Assembly: GCF_003330725.1 (NCBI RefSeq)
Contig: NZ_CP030840.1
Location: 3,162,001 to 3,226,000 of the forward strand
From: Acidisarcina polymorpha
Lineage (GTDB): Bacteria; Acidobacteriota; Terriglobia; Terriglobales; Acidobacteriaceae
Reading direction: 5' to 3'
DNA length: 64,000 bases
Each line of letters starts with the position of its first letter. Positions within the stretch are counted from its first letter, which is position 1. The notes below the pieces were generated by a model. It was not told the DNA's origin. It worked only from the letters and a program-made list of their open reading frames with translations, and made no database searches. Of the stretch, positions 10,282-18,854 are shown piece after piece. The position numbers and the translations under genes are program-made.

Positions 10282-10463
10282 ACGTAGCGCATTGGAGTAA
10301 ATTGAACGCAACCGATGAAGGCCATCTTGGCATTCCTTTTCGTGGTTCTCTATACGAGTTCCGATCCGCGTAAAACTCTTCCCTAGACCGCAGAGCCTGC
10401 GAGGGAGATAGTTGATGCTGACCATCGCCAGTCATGGCGGGCTGATCTTCCTGAGGGTGCTCC

Positions 10464-10601
10464 TCAGAAATACTTCATGTCCTCGAGGTCTTCAATGATG
10501 CTGGGCCCGGTAGGATTCCATCCTAGAGTGTTGCGCGTCCACTCGCCTGAAGCCGGCATGTCCAAGGTGCTCCTGAGCCTTCTCCGGAGGAATCGAAACA
10601 C
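10464..10601 (-). pseudogene. 3' remnant of an NAD-dependent epimerase/SDR gene
   Basis: On the minus strand the frame ends with MPASGEWTRNTLGWNPTG followed by PSIIEDLEDMKYF and a stop. This resembles the conserved C-terminus of extended SDR (epimerase-like) proteins, in which an LT.E.LGW.P.GP..I.DL segment precedes the end. A shifted frame just upstream reads SIPPEKAQEHLG, which also fits that family, so at least one frameshift is present. No catalytic part remains. Confidence 0.5.
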
Positions 10602-10630
10602 CGGTATCTTGATCCTTCGCCGATTGCACC

Positions 10631-11431
10631 TTAGTTCGTTGTCGGCATCATGCCGCCATCAACGCGTAAGTTGGCACCTGTGATGAAGTCAGCTAGAGGA
10701 CTTGATAGATAAGCAACCATGTTTGCAATGTCTATCGGTGAGCCTATCCTGCCGGCCGGCAGACGCGTTTGCTGCACATAGAACTGCTCGAACGTGTCAA
10801 AGCTGTACTCCTGTCCCTGTGAGGTCATCATCTCCCGTGCCCCAGCTTCCATCCCCGGTGTTCGGATGGGTCCTGGGCTGACTGTGTTTGCCGTCAAGCC
10901 GGTCCCGCCAAGTTCCTTTGCTAAAGAAACAGCTTGGGCGATGTTGGCAGCCTTCGTTGTACCGTAAATAGCAACAGGCGGACCTGGCATCGGGCCAAGG
11001 AAGCTGCCCAACATCACGACCCGGCCCCACTTGCGCTCCACCATCGCGGGAACAAGCTGCGTGACCAGCCGTACGACCGAGCCCACATTTGAGTTGTACA
11101 GATCGAGCCACTCAGCTGCAATCGATAGCAGCCATGGCTTCATGGGAAATGCCCCGGCGTTGTTGACGAGGATGTCGATATTGCCAAAGGCTGACAAGGA
11201 GACGTTTACGACCTTAGCCGTTTCCTCATCGCTTCCAAGATCGCCGATGGCGGCGATGGCCATTCCTCCTGCCGCTGCGATCTCCTGCACCACGCGATCC
11301 GCTTCGGGCTTTCGCCTGCCATGAACAACAACCCGAACACCTTCCCCGGCAAGAGTTTTCGCGATCTGTTCCCCAATTCCGCTTGTACTGCCTGTGACCA
11401 AAGCACGCTTCCCATTCAGCCGTAGATCCAT
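10631..11431 (-). CDS. Classical SDR oxidoreductase (copy 1)
   Basis: NAD(P)-dependent short-chain dehydrogenase of 266 residues. The frame is open further upstream, but the ATG at 11431 has a strong AAGGAGG site. Features: Rossmann motif GSTSGIGEQIAK near the N-terminus, NNAGA, catalytic Ser in the VMLGSFLG region, YGTTK for the catalytic Tyr and Lys, then SPGPIRTPG and the C-terminal LRVDGG. It is nearly identical in length and sequence to the gene at 62005-62805, and the similarity extends through the promoter. Unlike copy 2, no TetR gene remains on its 5' side. Substrate unknown. Confidence 0.9.
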   Translation of the reverse strand: MDLRLNGKRALVTGSTSGIGEQIAKTLAGEGVRVVVHGRRKPEADRVVQEIAAAGGMAIAAIGDLGSDEETAKVVNVSLSAFGNIDILVNNAGAFPMKPWLLSIAAEWLDLYNSNVGSVVRLVTQLVPAMVERKWGRVVMLGSFLGPMPGPPVAIYGTTKAANIAQAVSLAKELGGTGLTANTVSPGPIRTPGMEAGAREMMTSQGQEYSFDTFEQFYVQQTRLPAGRIGSPIDIANMVAYLSSPLADFITGANLRVDGGMMPTTN

Positions 11432-11614
11432 CGACGCCTCCTTTTCATAATGACCACTATGGAAAGTATGCGGGGGTTGCGGAGTCTGGTCAAGGGATTT
11501 CATAATACTTGCTATGGAACTGCTAAAGCTCAAGGATGATGCTCCTGTCTAGTCACAGCGGCCCGATCGGTCGTATTCAATTTTAGGCCAGCTTCCGGCG
11601 CTTTGCTTCTGGCG

Positions 11615-11767
11615 CGCAACGGAGTGACAGTTCGCCCGCTCAACGAGGCGAGCCTAAACGTGAAGAAGTGACTGGTTTGCCGTGCAGATGATGATTTGAA
11701 GATCGCCAGCGAATTTGTCCGCGCATACATGCGCAGAATGCCGGACAAGAAGAAGATCAACAACTGA
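11615..11767 (+). pseudogene. 3' remnant of a LysR-type regulator
   Basis: A + strand frame reads RNGVTVRPLNEASLNVKK, an in-frame TGA, then LVCRADDDLKIASEFVRAY and a terminal KKKINN. The pattern V.VRPL.....L....LVCRA.....SEFVRAFMR is the end of the LysR effector-binding domain. The rest of the gene is missing. It lies where copy 2 of the SDR has its divergent TetR gene, so this is a rearranged junction. Confidence 0.55.
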
Positions 11768-11792
11768 CGCTTCCCATTCCGGCATAGTGCAA

Positions 11793-12006
11793 TCACTCGA
11801 CGGAAGTCGGCTTCTTCCGAGGCACTTGATCGATAATTTGTATTTCTATTTGCCCTGACCAATTGCAACTGGGACAGGTCACGATTCCGGTCGTGATTGC
11901 TCTCATATCCAATTCTGCGAGATTGATGGATGTGTCCGCAGTTTGGGCAAACGTGAACGCTCTCCCAGGAGAGTCCTTGTTCAGTGTCTGCGGAATTTGC
12001 GGCCAT
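11793..12006 (-). pseudogene. Small zinc-ribbon protein, copy C (frameshifted)
   Basis: Starting at the ATG at 12006 (GGGAGAG upstream), the frame encodes SWESVHVCPNCGHI, then shifts. Removing one C in ATCCATC restores INLAELDMRAITTGIVT, CPSCNWSGQIEIQIIDQ and VPRKKPTSVE, with a stop at 11793-11795. The restored protein is about 70 residues with two CPxC knuckles and is a close relative of the intact gene at 15620 and of a second broken copy at 52631. The frameshift separates the two zinc-binding pairs, so no complete zinc ribbon can be made. Confidence 0.75.
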
Positions 12007-12047
12007 GGCTCTCCCGCCTCGCGGGTTGTCCCGGCGCAGGAGAAGAG

Positions 12048-12285
12048 GCACTAGTCTCGTTTCGATCTGGGCCTCAATCTCAACGCCGGCTATCACTTGA
12101 TATCCGCGCCCGGCAAGTCGCATAGCAACCTCGTTGCCAATGCCAGTTCCGGCACCCGTCACAAGCACAGTTTCCATTTTTAGCCGCCTTTCACTTAGTT
12201 GTGTCGCTGCTTCACTGTGCGCCGTTCTGGTTGCAGCCGCGATTGCAACGGATGCGCCAAGCTTCAGCAGGTCGCGACGGCTCAA
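12048..12285 (-). pseudogene. SDR gene, 5' fragment with Tat-like leader
   Basis: A clear SDR start METVLVTGAGTGIGNEVA lies at 12177 behind an AAAGGCGG ribosome site, but homology ends after about 40 residues (VIAGVEIEAQIETR) and the zinc-ribbon copy follows. The same frame extends upstream into SRRDLLKLGASVAIAAA, a twin-arginine-type leader that joins a longer N-terminus (MTNRNARGNRLNADG...) only if one base is altered in a run of seven C near 12300. All catalytic parts are gone. It may be the remnant of a Tat-exported SDR or two adjacent gene starts fused by decay. Confidence 0.6.
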
Positions 12286-12416
12286 GTCGCCCGATCCAGA
12301 GGGGGGGCGAACTGGCCGCTATCGCATCACGGCCATCACGGCTGGTTTTCCTCGTTCCGTCCGCATTAAGACGATTGCCTCGCGCGTTTCGGTTAGTCAT
12401 CCCGTCCAGTTTGGAT

Positions 12417-12973
12417 TCAAGCCGCGTGTTGTGACGCGTCTCGGCTGAGGAACTCGATGATTGCTTACTGAACGCAGGTATGTCGTCAGGTTGGCGGCTG
12501 GTGATTAAGTGACCATCCACTACGACTTCCTGATCGACCGAGTTAGCGCCCGCGTTGACAAGGTCGGATTTAACCGATGACCACGAGGTCATGGTCTTGC
12601 CTTTGACCACGCCGGTTTCAATGAGTGTCCAAGGGCCATGGCAGATCGCGGCAATCAGTTTTCCGAAGGCAACGAACTCAGCAACGAACTTCACGGCCTT
12701 TGGATTGATCCGCAGCTTGTCAGGATTAATGACACCGCCCGGCAGTAGGAGTGCGTCAAACTCCTGCGCATCGGACTCCTCGAGCAATTGGTCCACTGGA
12801 ACGTTGTCACCCCAGTCAGTGAGCTTCCAACCCCTGATCTCACCACCCTTCGGCGAAATTACCACCGTGGTCGCGCCGCGGCAATCCAAGGCCTTGCGCG
12901 GTTCTGTGAGTTCCACTTGCTCGAATCCATCGGTTGAGAGTATCGCGATTCTTTTCCCTTTTAACGAAGTCAT
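12417..12973 (-). pseudogene. DJ-1/PfpI-family protein with 3' frameshift
   Basis: From the ATG at 12973 (MTSLKGKRIAILSTDGFEQ) this is a class I glutamine-amidotransferase-like fold of the PfpI/YhbO type: ELTEPRKAL near the N-terminus, LLPGGVINPD, the nucleophile elbow Cys in AAICHGPWTLIE, and DGHLITSRQPDDIPAF. Close to the end the frame shifts; one extra base after AAGC gives the expected IIEFLSRDASQHAA and a stop at 12417. The catalytic core is intact, so the long read-through product might still fold. Family members act as general stress protein deglycases or proteases. Confidence 0.75.
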
Positions 12974-13197
12974 ATGAATGCCCGATCTGTGGGACCTTGG
13001 AAAGGTCCTTTGCGCGGTGCGCGGTGCCCATCTATAGATCAGGGCAGCCGAGGTGGGAGACGTTTCTTGCGGATCGGGCACTCCTGCCAACGAATTATGC
13101 GGAGTAATAGGTGGCCGAACCCATTCACATCGTCCAGCATCATCATGTGATCTGCAGCTGTCGTACATCAGCAATGCTACATCTTGACAGACAAGTC

Positions 13198-13212
13198 TCT
13201 TGACCGTCAAGA
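13198..13212. promoter_or_regulatory. Palindromic operator candidate, probably MarR
   Basis: TCTTGAC-C-GTCAAGA is a perfect 7-1-7 palindrome 22 bases before the membrane-protein start at 13235. A further TCTTGAC half-site lies at 13182-13188. The shape TTGAC.GTCAA is typical of MarR boxes, and a MarR gene is the second gene of this group, so autoregulation is inferred. Confidence 0.6.
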
Positions 13213-13234
13213 TAGACGACAGGAGAGTACGCAT

Positions 13235-13684
13235 ATGAATTCTTCTCTCGATAGCCTGCTCGTCGCCGCGGTAATTGTGCTGTCGGCGGTTCTGGGTGGC
13301 GGAATGTATGAGCACCTCGTGATCGATCCCTCCTGGCCGAAGCGTCCCGACTTGATTCAGCCCAGCCGGGGAGGTGTGAGGAGAGGTAAGTTCTGGCTAC
13401 CAGCACACCTGCTCTTCGAGGTTCTCCTGCTGTGCTCGCTAGCAGCGTTCTGGAAGCTGCCAGCCATCAGACTTTGGCTGCTGGCAGCTCTGTGCATCCA
13501 TATCGCAACCCGGCTATGGTCCGCGTTCGACTTCATTCCCAAAGCACTTGCATTCGAAAAGGCCGACGTAATCGATGAGACGCTCGCAAGAAAGTGGATA
13601 CTCAAGAGCAAGTTTCGGCTTCCGCTGGAGCTGCTGACGTTAAGTCTTTTGTTAAACGCCTTGCGTGTAGCGTTCGGAAGATAG
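13235..13684 (+). CDS. DUF1772-like four-helix membrane protein
   Basis: Inner-membrane protein of 149 residues. The ATG at 13235 has an AGGAG site and is preferred to the upstream ATG at 13184. Four hydrophobic segments are visible; the first loop holds GGGMYEHLVIDPSWP, resembling the G.FYE.LV..P.W motif of DUF1772/anthrone-oxygenase-like proteins. It is first in a + strand group with MarR, DoxX-like and another membrane gene, and a MarR-type palindrome lies just upstream. Function unknown. The gene at 14762 has a similar layout. Confidence 0.7.
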   Translation: MNSSLDSLLVAAVIVLSAVLGGGMYEHLVIDPSWPKRPDLIQPSRGGVRRGKFWLPAHLLFEVLLLCSLAAFWKLPAIRLWLLAALCIHIATRLWSAFDFIPKALAFEKADVIDETLARKWILKSKFRLPLELLTLSLLLNALRVAFGR

Positions 13685-13754
13685 CGGAACGCGAAGCCAA
13701 ATTAATCTCGTGGCGTTCAAGATCGTGGCTGACGGAGAGCGTAGGAGAAGCGAA

Positions 13755-14284
13755 ATGAAGCAAAAAGAAAACTGCCCAAGGATCTAGTCGGTCGCCTGTT
13801 CGCCGCACTCCGTGGAGTCGGGGACCAAGGAGAACTGACTCGCGCGGTGATCGCCGAAGTCCTCGGCTTGAATAAGACGGATCTCGCTGGGGTCGATTTC
13901 CTCTACTCGCAAGACGGGACTTGCACAGCAGGAGAGCTGTCTAGAGCCACGGGACTGACCTCAGGGTCGACGACGGCACTAATTGATCGGCTGGAGAAAG
14001 CGGGCTATGCCGTAAGAGAAGATGACCCGACCGACCGCAGGCGGCAGATCGTTCGCCTGAGTGACAAAGCTCATGCTCGCTGCGAAGCGGTTTACGAGCC
14101 TATCAGGAAGGAGATGTTCAAACTCTGGTCGAACTATAACGCGTCCGAGCTGGAACTCATCGTGCGGTTCCTCACCGAAGGCGTCAAGCTTCACGGCACC
14201 GGCCTTGAGCGTCTGCGCAGTACCCGGTTCGATTCTGTCGCAAGAAAAGCGCAGTCATCACCCAAGGCAAGAAAACGTCCGTAA
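13755..14284 (+). CDS. MarR-family regulator with frameshift near the start
   Basis: The winged-helix core is clear: TAGELSRATGLTSGSTTALIDRLEKAGYAVREDDPTDRRRQIVRL. The longest open frame starts only at a GTG (13847), but the same frame reads back into KLPKDLVGRLFAALRGVGDQ. An ATG at 13755 with a perfectly placed AGGAG starts MKQKEN in another frame, and one missing base in the A-rich stretch at 13761-13771 would join the two. So either the gene has lost a base, the sequence has an error in an A run, or expression needs a shift. It is embedded in the membrane-protein group and probably controls it through the palindrome at 13198. Confidence 0.75.
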
Positions 14285-14345
14285 ATACATACGCCCTGCC
14301 TGTCGCCTGGAATACGTCCCGACTTCTGAACAGGAATTCGATCCT

Positions 14346-14714
14346 ATGACTACGAAATCGCTCAATCTCACCTACTGGATCACAACGTCGACATTTTGCT
14401 TAATGATGGCGGCGTCTGGTGTGCTCTACCTGACAAGCATCGGCTTCAAAGAAAGATTCGCGCACCTAGGCTTTCCATCTTATTTCCGAGTTGAGCTCGC
14501 CCTCTTCAAACTCGCCGGCGTAGCCGTGTTGCTCCTTCCATTTCCTCGGTTCCTTAAGGAATGGGCATTTGCGGGATTCTTCATTGTTCTGCTGTCTGCA
14601 TTCATCGCACACCTGGCGAGTGGGGATGGCCCCAAGAAAGCAATGGCACCCGTGTCCATGACGGTTCTCTTAGCCGTCTCGTACATGGTCTTCAGCATGA
14701 TGGGTCGTAAGTAA
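14346..14714 (+). CDS. DoxX-like membrane protein
   Basis: Integral membrane protein of 122 residues with four predicted helices. The sequence (YWITTSTFCLMMAASGVLYL, LGFPSYFRVELALFKLAGV, FAGFFIVLLSAFIAHLASGD) matches the DoxX-like family, where LG.P.Y....G..K..G...L is the usual core. The family is small and poorly understood; some members relate to quinone or thiosulfate metabolism, but nothing here indicates that. It follows the MarR gene and precedes another membrane gene, with closely spaced ends. Confidence 0.8.
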   Translation: MTTKSLNLTYWITTSTFCLMMAASGVLYLTSIGFKERFAHLGFPSYFRVELALFKLAGVAVLLLPFPRFLKEWAFAGFFIVLLSAFIAHLASGDGPKKAMAPVSMTVLLAVSYMVFSMMGRK

Positions 14715-14761
14715 TGTTTGCCTCGCCCAGCACGTCCGATTCACGGGTGGGAGGAGAAGCG

Positions 14762-15286
14762 ATGAATAAGACGCGCCCTGATCGATGGCTTCTTTTGGCA
14801 CTGTCTTCGTTTTGCCTGCTCACCGGCGCGAGCCTGTGGGAGACCGTTGTCTTTGTTCCTGTTTGGGCGTCGGGCAGTCCAGCCACCTTGTCGGTGATCC
14901 GGGCGAATGTCGGTATCGACTCCACGGTCTTGTGGATCGTCCTCCACTCTCTATTCGAGGCCATCTATTTGGCGGCTCTAGTCCTCAACTGGAAGCTAAA
15001 ACAAAGACGAGCTGGGTTGCTTGCCATCGCCGTCGTGTATGTGTGCCTTCGCTTGTGGACTACCGCCTACTTCGCACCGACGTTTTTGGCCCTTCAGAAA
15101 TTGTCCTCTGCTTCAGATATACCCGAGGCTCTCATCGAAAGCACGGTGCGCTGGAAGAACTTGAACTATATCCGCACAAGTGCGTTGGTCGCTCTCAACA
15201 TATGGATGCTGAAGTACGTTAGCACCGCAATTCAGCCGATTCCTGCCGATTCAGAATTCTCCAGAGTAGACCGGAGCTGCTCATGA
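14762..15286 (+). CDS. Four-helix membrane protein, function unknown
   Basis: 174 residues with four hydrophobic helices. The ATG at 14762 has a GGGAGGAG site, so the 16 upstream codons are excluded. Its helix order, the conserved position of LFEAIYLAALVLNWKLK and the Arg/Trp-rich VCLRLWTTAYFAPTF segment recall the membrane protein at 13235, suggesting two divergent paralogues around the DoxX-like gene. It is probably in the same MarR-controlled unit. Confidence 0.7.
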   Translation: MNKTRPDRWLLLALSSFCLLTGASLWETVVFVPVWASGSPATLSVIRANVGIDSTVLWIVLHSLFEAIYLAALVLNWKLKQRRAGLLAIAVVYVCLRLWTTAYFAPTFLALQKLSSASDIPEALIESTVRWKNLNYIRTSALVALNIWMLKYVSTAIQPIPADSEFSRVDRSCS

Positions 15287-15619
15287 CATTGGAGGTCAGC
15301 GTTATGGAGGCATCGAGTTTGCATGGTGGCGTTGGCGGTTCTCACGCTCGCGAAGGAAAGAATTATGTCTACCCGGGGACCGCATGACTCCCTGTGTTGT
15401 CCCCAATCCTCGTGGGCATGCCATTTGCCGTCTTCTTGATGGAGCATTTCTTGCGCGAGATGTCATGCAGGGCGCTCCGCAATGGCTGCCTTGGCACCTT
15501 TTCTTGATCCTCTTTATCGGTGTGGCATTGCTTGCGGCTATCACCAGCCTCATTTGCAGCGTGTGCCAACGATTGTTGTACAGAGGTCCCAGTTATTGAT
15601 TCCGGGGAGTTACCTAGCG
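15287..15619. other. Region with at most one doubtful small membrane ORF
   Basis: A + strand frame at 15384-15599 could encode 71 residues with one strong hydrophobic stretch (WHLFLILFIGVALLAAITSLI), but it has no convincing ribosome site and no recognised relatives. It may be a remnant of a membrane gene. Confidence 0.25.
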
Positions 15620-15832
15620 ATGACAGCGCACGCATCGGACAGCCGGGAGCGGCAGCACAGGGAAAGCGTTCACGTCTGCCCAAACTGTGGACTCATCATC
15701 AATCTCGCCGAGTTGGATTTGAGAGCAATCACTACCGGAATCGTAAGCTGTCCGAACTGCGATTGGTCTGGCCAGATCGAAATACAAATCATCGACCAGG
15801 TTCCTCGTAAGAAGCCGACTTCAGCCGAATAA
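15620..15832 (+). CDS. Small zinc-ribbon protein, copy A (intact)
   Basis: A 70-residue protein with two CPxC knuckles (VCPNCG and SCPNCDW) separated by about 24 residues, the arrangement of a rubredoxin-like or zinc-ribbon fold binding one Zn. The core INLAELDLRAITTGIVSCPN is followed by a short tail ending QVPRKKPTSAE. A GGGGAG site lies upstream of the ATG. Two relatives in this window, at 11793-12006 and 52631-52829, are each broken by one inserted base between the knuckles, at different positions. Function unknown; plausible as a nucleic-acid-binding or protein-binding adaptor. Confidence 0.75.
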   Translation: MTAHASDSRERQHRESVHVCPNCGLIINLAELDLRAITTGIVSCPNCDWSGQIEIQIIDQVPRKKPTSAE

Positions 15833-16042
15833 TTCCACCACGCTGCGATGGGAGGTTGCAGCTGTTGTTTCTTGTCGGCATTTGCGCGTTTACGCGTGGA
15901 CAAATTCGCTGACAGTCTTTGAATCGTCATCCGCACGGCAAACCAAACATGTTTCCAGTTTTTGATCCCGTGCAAGGTAAAATCGCGCTGGCGACCGTCG
16001 ATGGTCCAAACGGAAAGCACGGAGAAGGCTCCGGCACTCCTT

Positions 16043-16965
16043 TCATCGTTGTTCCGCTTTACCAAGGGACTTCAAGACCGCCCTTGCCACCACTTCACGA
16101 AACGCCTGCATCGCTGGATCGTTGTCTGTGCGTTCGTGCCAGACGAGCTTGATTTGCGTGACGATCTTTGGCAAAGGTCCGACGATCACACGCAGCCCAA
16201 ATCGCTCTCCGAGAAGTTCCATCAGGGTTGACGGAATGGTCGCCACAAGATCTGTCTTTGCGATGACGACGGCAGCGGCAATAAAGTTCGGCACGGTCAC
16301 CGCAACCCTCCGATCGATCCCAAGCCGCATGTAGGCTTGGGCAAGCTCACTATATCCGCGGCCGGGTGCTATCTGCACATCAACGTGCTGAAGCGCAGCG
16401 AGTCGTGATTTCGTAATTCGCCCACTGGTATGGGGGTTGCCGCGACGCGCGGCCAGGACGCTGCTCTCTTTGTACAGCGGCATCATATGTGCCCCGGGCG
16501 CCTTCTCTTCTCGTGCGATCAGCGCGGCATTTCCATACTGGAAAGGCCACCGGACGAAACGTATGTGTCGATACCCACTGCGCGGAGCTGAGCGCACGGC
16601 ATCTCCTTCATGACCAGCTTCACGATCTCCGGAAAGCGAGCCATCGTGGTTGCATCGGCGAGGGCAAGCGTGAACTGCTTGGTAGTGGTCATCGGGTCGA
16701 AAGGATCCTTCTGTACCAAGCTTTAGAGTTCGCTTAAAGCGCGCTTGAGGGCTGGCGCGAGGCTCGCCGCATGCGGCGTTGGAACGATTCCGCGGCCACT
16801 CCGGATCACGAGAGGATCCCCGAGCAAGGAGCGAAGACGTGCGAGTGAGTTGCTGACAGCCGACGGCGTCACGTGAAGATGCTGCACCGCGCGCACGACG
16901 CTGCGCTCCGAAAGCACCGTGTCCAGGACCAGAAGGAGATTCAGATCGATTTGAGATAGGCTCAC
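16043..16965 (-). pseudogene. LysR-family regulator, broken
   Basis: Residues 1-80 from 16965 are a normal LysR helix-turn-helix (MSLSQIDLNLLLVLDTVL, TPSAVSNSLARLRSLLGDPL). An in-frame TAA at 16723 follows LKRALSEL; the same frame continues with LVQKDPFDPMTTTKQFTLAL and AVGIDTYVSSG. Around 16530-16550 a frameshift and apparent internal loss lead into another frame with PFQYGNAALIAREEK, MMPLYKESSVLAARRGNPH and the C-terminal IKLVWHERTDNDPAMQAF. So there is one nonsense codon, one frameshift and a probable small deletion. The gene is dead as read. Confidence 0.85.
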
Positions 16966-17290
16966 GAATAGTGATTATATATGTCACGAATCATCACTGG
17001 TGCAATCTGTTGCGCGGCCTTACGCTCTAGGTGTGAGCTTGTCCGATGCCCACGCCTTCCTGTCAGTTCTCGTTGCCTGCCGACTCCACGGATCGCGAAC
17101 CAACCGAAACCAATGAGGACTCCCAATGCAGCGATCAGAGCGAAAAAAGGCCAGCTTGAGTTCGATTCACTACGGAGGTGCTGATAGCAAACGCGGCCTA
17201 AACAATCTCTGCGCAAGGCCCTCGTGCTGCGACATGATCGCATGCATTCTGCTTAGTTTTGACTCAAACCATCAACCCAGGGAGAAACTT

Positions 17291-17938
17291 ATGAAGCTGG
17301 TAACTGAGACCAATTTCTTTTTGATCAACTCCGACACAATCGACGAATTCCACGAGGCGGACCGAAGCTACACTGCATTTGCCAGTCGACCGAAAGGGGT
17401 GATCGGCATGCGCAACATCTTCCTAATCGTCGCTCTGCTGGCGGCAACCGCAGTCGCTCACCCGCAAAGTGAAGTCAAGCCGGAAAAGAGTGGAGACATG
17501 TCTGCTGAAATTGCGAATCACAAACAAGCCGTCACGATACTGTTTGAAGAATGCTTCAGCCAGGGCCATATCGAGCGTTTGCCAGATGTGATTGCCTCAG
17601 ACTACCAGGGATCGAACGGAGAAAGCGGCCCACCTGTATTAGCAGGCATAATCACCGGAATTCGCACTTATCTCCCGGATGCTCGCTACACATTGGAAGA
17701 TATGGTCGCGGAGGGTGACCGGGTGGCTGTTCGCTGGCGGCTGGAAGGAACACAGGACGGCCCGTTTCACGGGTTTCCAGCGACGCACAAACATGTCACA
17801 ACCTCCGGGATGGCCATCTTTCAATTCAAAAAAGATCGGATCGCAAGTTCGTGGATTTTGAACGATTCACTTCGATTTATGCAACAGATCGGAGCCCTGC
17901 CAAGTGAAATCAAGCCTCCGATACAGCCCACAAAGTAA
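17291..17938 (+). CDS. Chimera: ABM-domain start fused to a secreted SnoaL-like ester cyclase
   Basis: The first 39 codons from the ATG at 17291 (MKLVTETNFFLINSDTIDEF...) copy the start of the neighbouring ABM gene at 17972. Immediately and in frame follows MRNIFLIVALLAATAVAHPQ at 17408, a normal signal peptide start, then a SnoaL-like domain (HKQAVTILFEECFSQGHIE, DYQGSNG, GITGIRTYLPDARYTLEDM, GDRVAVRWRLEGTQDGPFHG). That domain belongs to the ester-cyclase/NTF2-like group with a small-molecule pocket. With the ABM piece in front, the export signal would become internal; translation could also begin at 17408. Fusion by partial tandem duplication of the downstream gene is inferred from the paired sequences. 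Confidence 0.8.
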   Translation: MKLVTETNFFLINSDTIDEFHEADRSYTAFASRPKGVIGMRNIFLIVALLAATAVAHPQSEVKPEKSGDMSAEIANHKQAVTILFEECFSQGHIERLPDVIASDYQGSNGESGPPVLAGIITGIRTYLPDARYTLEDMVAEGDRVAVRWRLEGTQDGPFHGFPATHKHVTTSGMAIFQFKKDRIASSWILNDSLRFMQQIGALPSEIKPPIQPTK

Positions 17939-17971
17939 GCTTTGGCTCAAATAACCACCCAAGGAGGAATT

Positions 17972-18277
17972 ATGAAGCCGGTAACACAAATCAATGTCCT
18001 TTCGATCAAACCCGAAAAAATCGACGAATTCTTCGAGGCGGACCGGAGCTACATTGCGTCGGCCAGTCTGCCGAAGGGCTTGATCGGTAGCCGACTGTAC
18101 AGAAGTCTGGATGGCAAATCAGCTGTGCGGGTGAGCCAGTACGAATCTGTCGAAGCCCACAAGGAGTATCACCATAGCGAGGTTCTTCGGCAGCAGATCG
18201 ACCTGCTGCGCACCTTCGTTGAGTCCTCGAGCCCCGGCTTTTATGAGGAGGCTTACACCACTGGCGATTTCAAATAG
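17972..18277 (+). CDS. ABM-domain (antibiotic biosynthesis monooxygenase-like) protein
   Basis: 101 residues forming one ferredoxin-like ABM domain: TQINVLSIKPEKIDEFFEADR, LIGSRLYRSLDGKSAVRVSQYES and SSPGFYEEAYTTGDFK. An AAGGAGG site lies directly before the ATG at 17972. Family members are small dimeric enzymes or stress proteins such as quinol monooxygenases; the substrate cannot be read from sequence. The 5' third of the gene is duplicated upstream as the head of the chimeric gene at 17291, and a second ABM gene is at 41749. Confidence 0.8.
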   Translation: MKPVTQINVLSIKPEKIDEFFEADRSYIASASLPKGLIGSRLYRSLDGKSAVRVSQYESVEAHKEYHHSEVLRQQIDLLRTFVESSSPGFYEEAYTTGDFK

Positions 18278-18300
18278 CCTTCGCCTCTTGGGGCTGGCCA

Positions 18301-18330
18301 CAAGCGCGCCCGTCTGTCTGTGGGCGCTTG
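18301..18330. terminator. Hairpin between convergent genes
   Basis: CAAGCGCGCCC pairs with GGGCGCTTG (two-base bulge) around a ten-base loop. It lies between the ends of the convergent ABM and DUF2141 genes and could serve as a bidirectional terminator; there is no strong T tract. Confidence 0.35.
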
Positions 18331-18345
18331 GGTTGTAGTACGAAC

Positions 18346-18810
18346 TCAATAGATCAGCTTGACTTCAACGCTTTGATCGGAGGTGAGAGAGAACTTGGCC
18401 TCATCGAACACAGGTGCATGCATCTTCTTGGCAGCGCTGTTGGAAGCGCCAAAACCCTCTCTTGGAATCCCGAGCATGTTCTTGTCAAGCTTGCCATCAT
18501 TGTTTTCATCGTGAAACACCATGACTGCATAGGTGCCCTGCGGCACCCCAGAGAAGACAGCTTGAGCGTTCAGTGTCTGAGGATCGATCTTCGCGGGTTG
18601 CGTGCGGAGCGCCTTAGATGAATCTCCGGGAAAACCTTCGGGGCTGTGGAACAATGCGACTCGCATCACTCCCTTCGCGTTCCGGGCGTTGATGATGTGA
18701 ATGGTCAAGGTGGCCGGGTTCGGCGATTGCGCCGGGAGCGGCACCGTGCATAACAACGACAGAACCAGAAATAGAGACATGGGCTTACCGAGAAACCTTG
18801 CTCTTATCAT
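18346..18810 (-). CDS. DUF2141 secreted protein
   Basis: 154 residues with a signal peptide (to about PLPAQ) and one DUF2141 domain: LTIHIINARNAKGVMRVALF, then GVPQGTYAVMVFHDENNDGKLD and the tail motif NMLGIPREGFGASN, which together define the family. The ATG at 18810 with AGGAG is preferred over the ATG at 18843. Probably periplasmic; DUF2141 proteins are beta-sandwich domains of unknown role. Followed on the same strand by a Tat-leader SDR upstream in transcription order, so the two may be co-transcribed. Confidence 0.88.
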   Translation of the reverse strand: MIRARFLGKPMSLFLVLSLLCTVPLPAQSPNPATLTIHIINARNAKGVMRVALFHSPEGFPGDSSKALRTQPAKIDPQTLNAQAVFSGVPQGTYAVMVFHDENNDGKLDKNMLGIPREGFGASNSAAKKMHAPVFDEAKFSLTSDQSVEVKLIY

Positions 18811-18854
18811 TCGTACATCTCCTTTTCTTATAGCTTTGGCCATCAGCTTCGGGC

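Noticed and set aside
16962-17243. Minus-strand ORF with a hydrophobic stretch (SWPFFALIAALGVLIGFGWF)
   Set aside because: Only one possible helix, no family match and no ribosome site; may be a remnant, but unsupported.
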